From Microvirga puerhi (lineage in GTDB: Bacteria; Pseudomonadota; Alphaproteobacteria; Rhizobiales; Beijerinckiaceae), in the NCBI RefSeq assembly GCF_020089865.1, contig NZ_JAIRBM010000004.1, positions 1 to 64,000 on the forward strand: a DNA stretch of 64,000 bases, given 5' to 3'. Shown here one piece after another: positions 60,077 to 64,000 of the stretch (positions within the stretch are counted from its first letter, which is position 1; every line of letters starts with the position of its first letter). Position numbers and translations under genes: made by a program. The notes beneath the pieces were generated by a model. It searched no databases and was not told the DNA's origin. It saw only the letters and a program-made list of their open reading frames with translations.

Positions 60077-62311
60077 TCAAATGATCAAGAAGTCAGCGGC
60101 GGTCATCTTGAGGCCCTTCTTGAGGGTCGTGATCTCGACCGCCTTGCCCTTGCCCGCGCCGTCGGCGTCGTAATACAGCACGCCCTTCTTGTTGTCGTAG
60201 ATCAGGTAGTCGTTCTTGTCCTTGGCATGATCGCCAATGGTGAAGAACGCCTTGTTGAGCTTGCCGGGCTTGGCTTCGCTGCCCTTGCCGAGCTTCTTGA
60301 ACACGGCATTGTCGAGCCAGAGCGTGTCGTCCTTGACGGAAAAGTCGACGATTTTGTCGAGGTTGGTCTTCTTGTTCAGCGTGGTGTCGAACACGAACAC
60401 GTCCTTGCCGGCTCCGCCAGTGAGAACGTCCTTGCCACCGCCACCGTAAATCCGATCGTCGCCACCCTCTCCAGACAAGCGATCGTCACCATTCCCACCT
60501 TTGATCGTATCTGATGCGGCCGTTCCTATGACCGTTTCGACACTGACGTCCTTGACGGCGATCTGAAGTGTCTTCTCTAAAGTCAGGCCATGGGTGTCCG
60601 TCACCAAGACTTTGACGGCGTGAGACGCGGCTTGCTCGAAGTCGAGTTTCGTACCATCGGCAACAAGAAGCTGACCACCACTCAACTTAAAGCGCCCACC
60701 TGCATCGTCGATCAACTTGTATGTCGCTCCGTCTCCCTTGTTGGGATCCACAGCGCTCAATTGTCCGACCAAGGAGCCGGAAGCGGCATTTTCCGAAACG
60801 CTCAATTGCGACGGTGTGATATCGGTCGGGCGCTCGTTGGCCAACTCAACGTGAACGGTGGCCTTGGAATAGCGCCCACCCTCATCCGCAACCGTAAATT
60901 CTATGGTCTTTTCAGCACCCGCAACAGGCGTCGCATCTTTGGACGTATAGGTAAGGGCTTGAATGAGTTTGCTCACGCTTTGCCCAGAGGTAAAATAGTC
61001 CCTAAAGTCAAATATAATTTCGGTCTGCGAAAGTTGAGAGATAACGCCTACTTGAAAACCATTAACGAAAACTCTGGCTCCCAATGAAAACCCGCCGACC
61101 AGCTCGACGTTTCCAGGCAATACCTCAAGCCCCAGAAGATCGACAAAGGGATTTCCATTAACGACTTTGACGGACAGAGTTGAAATCCGGTTGTTATCGT
61201 CATCGGTAATCGCTACGTCATTCTTCGCATCGAGAAAGACCTTCCACGAAGCGAGCGTCACAGTCGCTTGATCGCCGTCGAGCCCTGTAATAACCGGGGC
61301 AAGATCCGTATAAGTTCCGCTCGCATCAGTGATTTTGTCGATACCCTGCTTGTGGAGCTGCTGCCTTTCCGAGAACGAAAACGTTCCCCCTGTCCAGGTG
61401 AGGTGATCGTTCTGAGCGTCGATGCCCCGGACGATAAGAGCAAGTTCTTTACTGGCGACCTGGATCTCTGCCTGATCGCTAGCGAGCACGATAGACTCGA
61501 AGCCCGAGATGGATTTTGCAGTAACGTCAAAGGTCGTACCGCGCAACTCAAGCGTGTCGGATTCGGATGCCCCGCCCGCGATCGTTTCGACATCGGCCAA
61601 GTTGGCATCGGAGATGATGATACGTTGCCCTTGAAGCCCCTGCGAAGATCCTTGGATCTTCTCGATGTGGCTCAGAACTGAAAGAGAGGCGAGATCGAAG
61701 TCTGGTCGCCCGAAGAGGCGAAGCGTATCGACACCACCCCCTCCATCGAGGCTGTCGGCTAAGTTGAGCGAGACGTCATCTGAAACAAAGATGTCGTCTC
61801 CATTTGTCCCTACATAGGCATCGGTGCCCGGTGTCAGAACATTCGCGCTCTGCGGCGCAACAGTCACAACGGTATTGGCAACAGCAATCTCATTTTGAGA
61901 AGTGTCGCCAAATAAGAGAATTTCGAAGGATTTTTGATCCAAGTAGGAGTCATCGCTCCGTTCATTCGTGTATCGAAGGGCGTGGATGACTTGCTGTACG
62001 AGACCCGCAGTGGCGGACTGATTGAAGGCAAAAGCGAAAGCATGGGTCTCGGAGTAAGTCACCTTCCCAATTTCAACTCCGGCAACTGACAATTTGCTGT
62101 CAAGCGCCAAGCCGTTAGACAGGGTGATCGATCCGGACGTATCGAGACTTAACTTATCCGCAGCTGCCCAATTTAATGTGCCCGCATTGACCGACAGCTG
62201 GGTCAGAGTTCCTGTTGCGTTAACAATCGCATTGGAAAATGCATCAAGGCTTGCGGTCTGCTGTGCGCCAACTCGCTGATGGTCCTGATTGAGATTCTCG
62301 ATAGAGATCAT
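60077..62311 (-). CDS. RTX/cadherin-like Ca2+-binding secreted protein
   Basis: Encodes 744 aa from ATG 62311, with AGGGGG upstream. No N-terminal signal. The main body has beta-rich repeats and a cadherin-like section near residues 500-600 (ITPSQLSVSENAASGSLVGQ, LSAVDPNKGDGATYKL). Two RTX nonapeptide blocks lie near residues 610-640 (IKGGNGDDRLSGEGGDDRIY, GGGGKDVLTGGAGKDVFVFD). The C-terminal YLIYDNKKGVLYYDADGAG and a final ADFLII are type I secretion-like ends. Its C-terminus resembles the partial protein at 63799. It would be exported by a type I system not found here. Confidence 0.88.
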   Translation of the reverse strand: MISIENLNQDHQRVGAQQTASLDAFSNAIVNATGTLTQLSVNAGTLNWAAADKLSLDTSGSITLSNGLALDSKLSVAGVEIGKVTYSETHAFAFAFNQSATAGLVQQVIHALRYTNERSDDSYLDQKSFEILLFGDTSQNEIAVANTVVTVAPQSANVLTPGTDAYVGTNGDDIFVSDDVSLNLADSLDGGGGVDTLRLFGRPDFDLASLSVLSHIEKIQGSSQGLQGQRIIISDANLADVETIAGGASESDTLELRGTTFDVTAKSISGFESIVLASDQAEIQVASKELALIVRGIDAQNDHLTWTGGTFSFSERQQLHKQGIDKITDASGTYTDLAPVITGLDGDQATVTLASWKVFLDAKNDVAITDDDNNRISTLSVKVVNGNPFVDLLGLEVLPGNVELVGGFSLGARVFVNGFQVGVISQLSQTEIIFDFRDYFTSGQSVSKLIQALTYTSKDATPVAGAEKTIEFTVADEGGRYSKATVHVELANERPTDITPSQLSVSENAASGSLVGQLSAVDPNKGDGATYKLIDDAGGRFKLSGGQLLVADGTKLDFEQAASHAVKVLVTDTHGLTLEKTLQIAVKDVSVETVIGTAASDTIKGGNGDDRLSGEGGDDRIYGGGGKDVLTGGAGKDVFVFDTTLNKKTNLDKIVDFSVKDDTLWLDNAVFKKLGKGSEAKPGKLNKAFFTIGDHAKDKNDYLIYDNKKGVLYYDADGAGKGKAVEITTLKKGLKMTAADFLII

Positions 62312-62439
62312 GGTGTGGCCCCCTAAAAGCTTTTTACGTAATAACATTACAAAAATTACGCAATGACTTTCTTTGCCCGCAACACCATAAAATCGGAAAT
62401 ATAATCTCCGTCAGTGCACCTACTTTGAGGGAGCCTGTA

Positions 62440-63681
62440 TCACTCGGCCGGCTGCAGACCGGCCGTCCGCTCGACGGGCTTTTCTTGGATCGGCAGGTTG
62501 ATGAGAGCTGAGGCGACGCCGAGTGCGATCGAAAGCCACCAGACCAAGGTGTAGTTGCCATAGGCTTCGTAGAGAACACCGCCGAGCCAGACGCCCAGGA
62601 AGCCGCCGACCTGATGCGAGAAGAAGGCGAAGCCGTAGAGCATGGCCATATAGCGCGTGCCGAACATTAGCATCACGAGGGACGAAGTCGGCGGCACCGT
62701 CGACAACCACAGGAGGCCGATGGCCACACCGAAGGCGATAGAGGTCGCGGGAGACGCCGGCAGAAGGATGAAAACCGCAATGGCAACGGCGCGTCCGAGA
62801 TAGATCCAGGCGAGCAGCCAGCGCTTCGACATGCGGGTGGATAGCCAGCCGGAGGTCAAGGATCCGAAAGCGTTCGCCAACCCGATGACGGCAAGGGTCC
62901 AGCCGCCGACGGCGGCGGAAAGGCCGGCGTCGCGCAGATAGGCCGGCAGGTGGACGGTGATGAAGGCAAGCTGGAAGCCGCAAGTGAAGAAGCCCAGCAC
63001 CAGCAGCACATAGGAGCGATGTCGAAAGGCTTCCGCAAGGGCTTGGCGGATCGACTGGCCGGGGATCGGCGCAGGACCGCTCCGCGCGGACGCTTCGACG
63101 GGCCTCGTCGCAAGCGCGACCGCCAGGGGCAGCACAAGAAGCACACTCGCGGCGAAGATCAGGAGAGCCTGATGCCAGCCGAGCGAATCGATGAGCAGGT
63201 TGCCGATGGGCGGGAACAGGAATTGCCCGAATGATCCTGCCGCCGTCCCGGCGCCGAACGCCATGGGACGCCAGGCTTCCGGCAGCAGCTTGCTAAAGGC
63301 GCCGAGCACCAGATTGAAGGAACAGCCCGACAGGCCGAAGCCGATCAGAACGCCAGCCCCGAGATGAAGCATGGCCGGCGTTGAGGCATAAGCCATGACC
63401 ACGAGGCCGAGCGCGTAGAGGACGGCGCCGAAACACAACACCCGGAAGGCGCCGAAACGATCGGCGACTGCGCCGGCAAAGGGCTGGCCGAGCCCCCAGA
63501 GGAGATTTTGCACGGCAATGGCGAGGCCGAAAATGTCACGCCCCCAGCCATACTCGACGGTCATCGGAATCTGGAACAGCCCTGCCGAAGCCCGGGGCCC
63601 GAAGGTGATCAGAGCGATCAAACAGCCAGCGAGAACAACGAGTTCAGGGGAAAAGCGGGAGCGGGAGACGGGCTCGGACAT
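62440..63681 (-). CDS. MFS transporter
   Basis: Encodes 413 aa with about 12 hydrophobic segments. Motif A-like regions are GAVADRFGAFRVL between helices 2 and 3 and GWLSTRMSKRWLL in the second half. It resembles the monocarboxylate/oxalate-formate-type MFS group (ALITFGPRASAGLFQIPMTV). It lies between two RTX genes on the same strand. Cargo unknown. Confidence 0.88.
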   Translation of the reverse strand: MSEPVSRSRFSPELVVLAGCLIALITFGPRASAGLFQIPMTVEYGWGRDIFGLAIAVQNLLWGLGQPFAGAVADRFGAFRVLCFGAVLYALGLVVMAYASTPAMLHLGAGVLIGFGLSGCSFNLVLGAFSKLLPEAWRPMAFGAGTAAGSFGQFLFPPIGNLLIDSLGWHQALLIFAASVLLVLPLAVALATRPVEASARSGPAPIPGQSIRQALAEAFRHRSYVLLVLGFFTCGFQLAFITVHLPAYLRDAGLSAAVGGWTLAVIGLANAFGSLTSGWLSTRMSKRWLLAWIYLGRAVAIAVFILLPASPATSIAFGVAIGLLWLSTVPPTSSLVMLMFGTRYMAMLYGFAFFSHQVGGFLGVWLGGVLYEAYGNYTLVWWLSIALGVASALINLPIQEKPVERTAGLQPAE

Positions 63682-63798
63682 GTCGCGACTCTCGAATCGA
63701 GGGAGGCGGATACTAGCGCATGCCGACCATCAACAATATCGAATGTTTATTGCGTGGTGCATAAGCAACGCTAATGGACCGAAGCCTTTGCCGTTGGT

Positions 63799-64000
63799 CT
63801 AAATCACGATGAAGTCGCTGGAATGCAGGGCGAGCTGGCTCTTGAGAATGGCGATCTTTATGGACGCTTTCGGCCCTGATCCATCGGGATCGTATGCCAG
63901 AACGCCAGTCTTCGCATCGTAGAGGACATGGTCGGTACGATCGAGCGCTCTTCCTCCGTTGCGAAACAGGTTCTCGGCAAGAATTCCGGGAGTTAGGGCG
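63799..64000 (-). CDS. RTX-type secreted protein, C-terminal end (partial)
   Basis: The minus frame is open from the window end to TAG at 63799-63801 and gives about 66 residues: LTPGILAENLFRNGGRALDR, HVLYDAKTGVLAYDPDGSG, KIAILKSQLALHSSDFIVI. These match the C-terminus of the RTX protein at 60077 (YLIYDNKKGVLYYDADGAG, ...ADFLII). So a second RTX protein gene lies beyond the window on the same strand, upstream of the MFS gene. Confidence 0.75.
   Translation of the reverse strand, partial: ALTPGILAENLFRNGGRALDRTDHVLYDAKTGVLAYDPDGSGPKASIKIAILKSQLALHSSDFIVI

Noticed and set aside
58829..60514. A 561-codon plus-strand frame
   Set aside because: It runs antisense across the AcuI-like gene and into the RTX gene, with no domain I can recognise.

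Overview
The window looks like chromosomal DNA of an alphaproteobacterium of the order Hyphomicrobiales, perhaps Methylobacteriaceae (Microvirga-like). The placement is an inference from the dxs-tlyA-RNA methyltransferase order, the F1-ATPase zeta-type protein, the DUF3141/phasin/acetate kinase neighbourhood, promoter-like sites resembling those of the alphaproteobacterial general stress response, a high G+C content, and RTX proteins with a distinctive C-terminus. I saw no rRNA, tRNA, CRISPR array, prophage or insertion sequence. Region by region: (1) 1-2922 is housekeeping: the end of dxs, tlyA and a RumA-type RNA methyltransferase, with a Tat-exported superoxide dismutase on the other strand. 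(2) 3051-12987 is a catabolic island, probably for a sugar acid: DapA-family, RraA-family, SDR and enolase-superfamily enzymes, a ferric/sugar-phosphate-type ABC importer, and LysR and GntR regulators. Two copies of a GntR/FCD-type operator lie in the importer-gntR gap. (3) 13234-19348 is a stress and ion section: two small KGG-type proteins and a small membrane protein, each with a GGAAC-n-CGTT-like promoter candidate, an atypical Nramp-like transporter, pyrophosphatase, a SulP transporter and a DUF1801 protein. (4) 19569-25459 is a polar amino-acid-type ABC importer with a nitrilase-family amidase and a signal-less binding-protein-like protein, divergent from a MocR regulator. (5) 25556-29902 holds assorted genes, including a Tyr/His/Gly-rich secreted protein interrupted by an amber codon and a DUF4344 metallopeptidase. 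(6) 30039-42917 is the most unusual part. A long minus-strand gene series runs phosphotransacetylase, acetate kinase, unknown protein, DUF3141 hydrolase, FabI, small membrane protein, HlyD-like adaptor, orphan F1 epsilon subunit and phasin. It ends against a plus-strand gene for the F1 inhibitor zeta. It is preceded by two AraC-type regulators (one only a DNA-binding domain), a frameshifted BASS-type transporter and PPK2. Three promoter regions here (before pta, before the short araC, before the transporter) share a pair of GTCAAG half-sites exactly 21 bp apart in the same orientation relative to the gene, which suggests one regulon. (7) 43045-51593 is a dipeptide-type ABC importer operon ending in a CocE/NonD hydrolase, with a divergent LysR gene. 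(8) 51634-59860 is mostly metabolic or housekeeping: SRAP peptidase, CorA, SDR plus acyl-CoA dehydrogenase, threonylcarbamoyl-AMP synthase, WrbA with a divergent LysR gene around a perfect inverted repeat, and an AcuI-like reductase. (9) 60077-64000 has an RTX/cadherin-like secreted protein, an MFS transporter and the C-terminus of a second RTX protein. How region 6 may work (inference): acetyl-phosphate/ATP interconversion, polyhydroxyalkanoate granule proteins, a trans-2-enoyl-ACP reductase, F1-ATPase brakes, polyphosphate kinase and a nearby pyrophosphatase all bear on energy and carbon overflow, so the set may be an energy-limitation module under AraC control.
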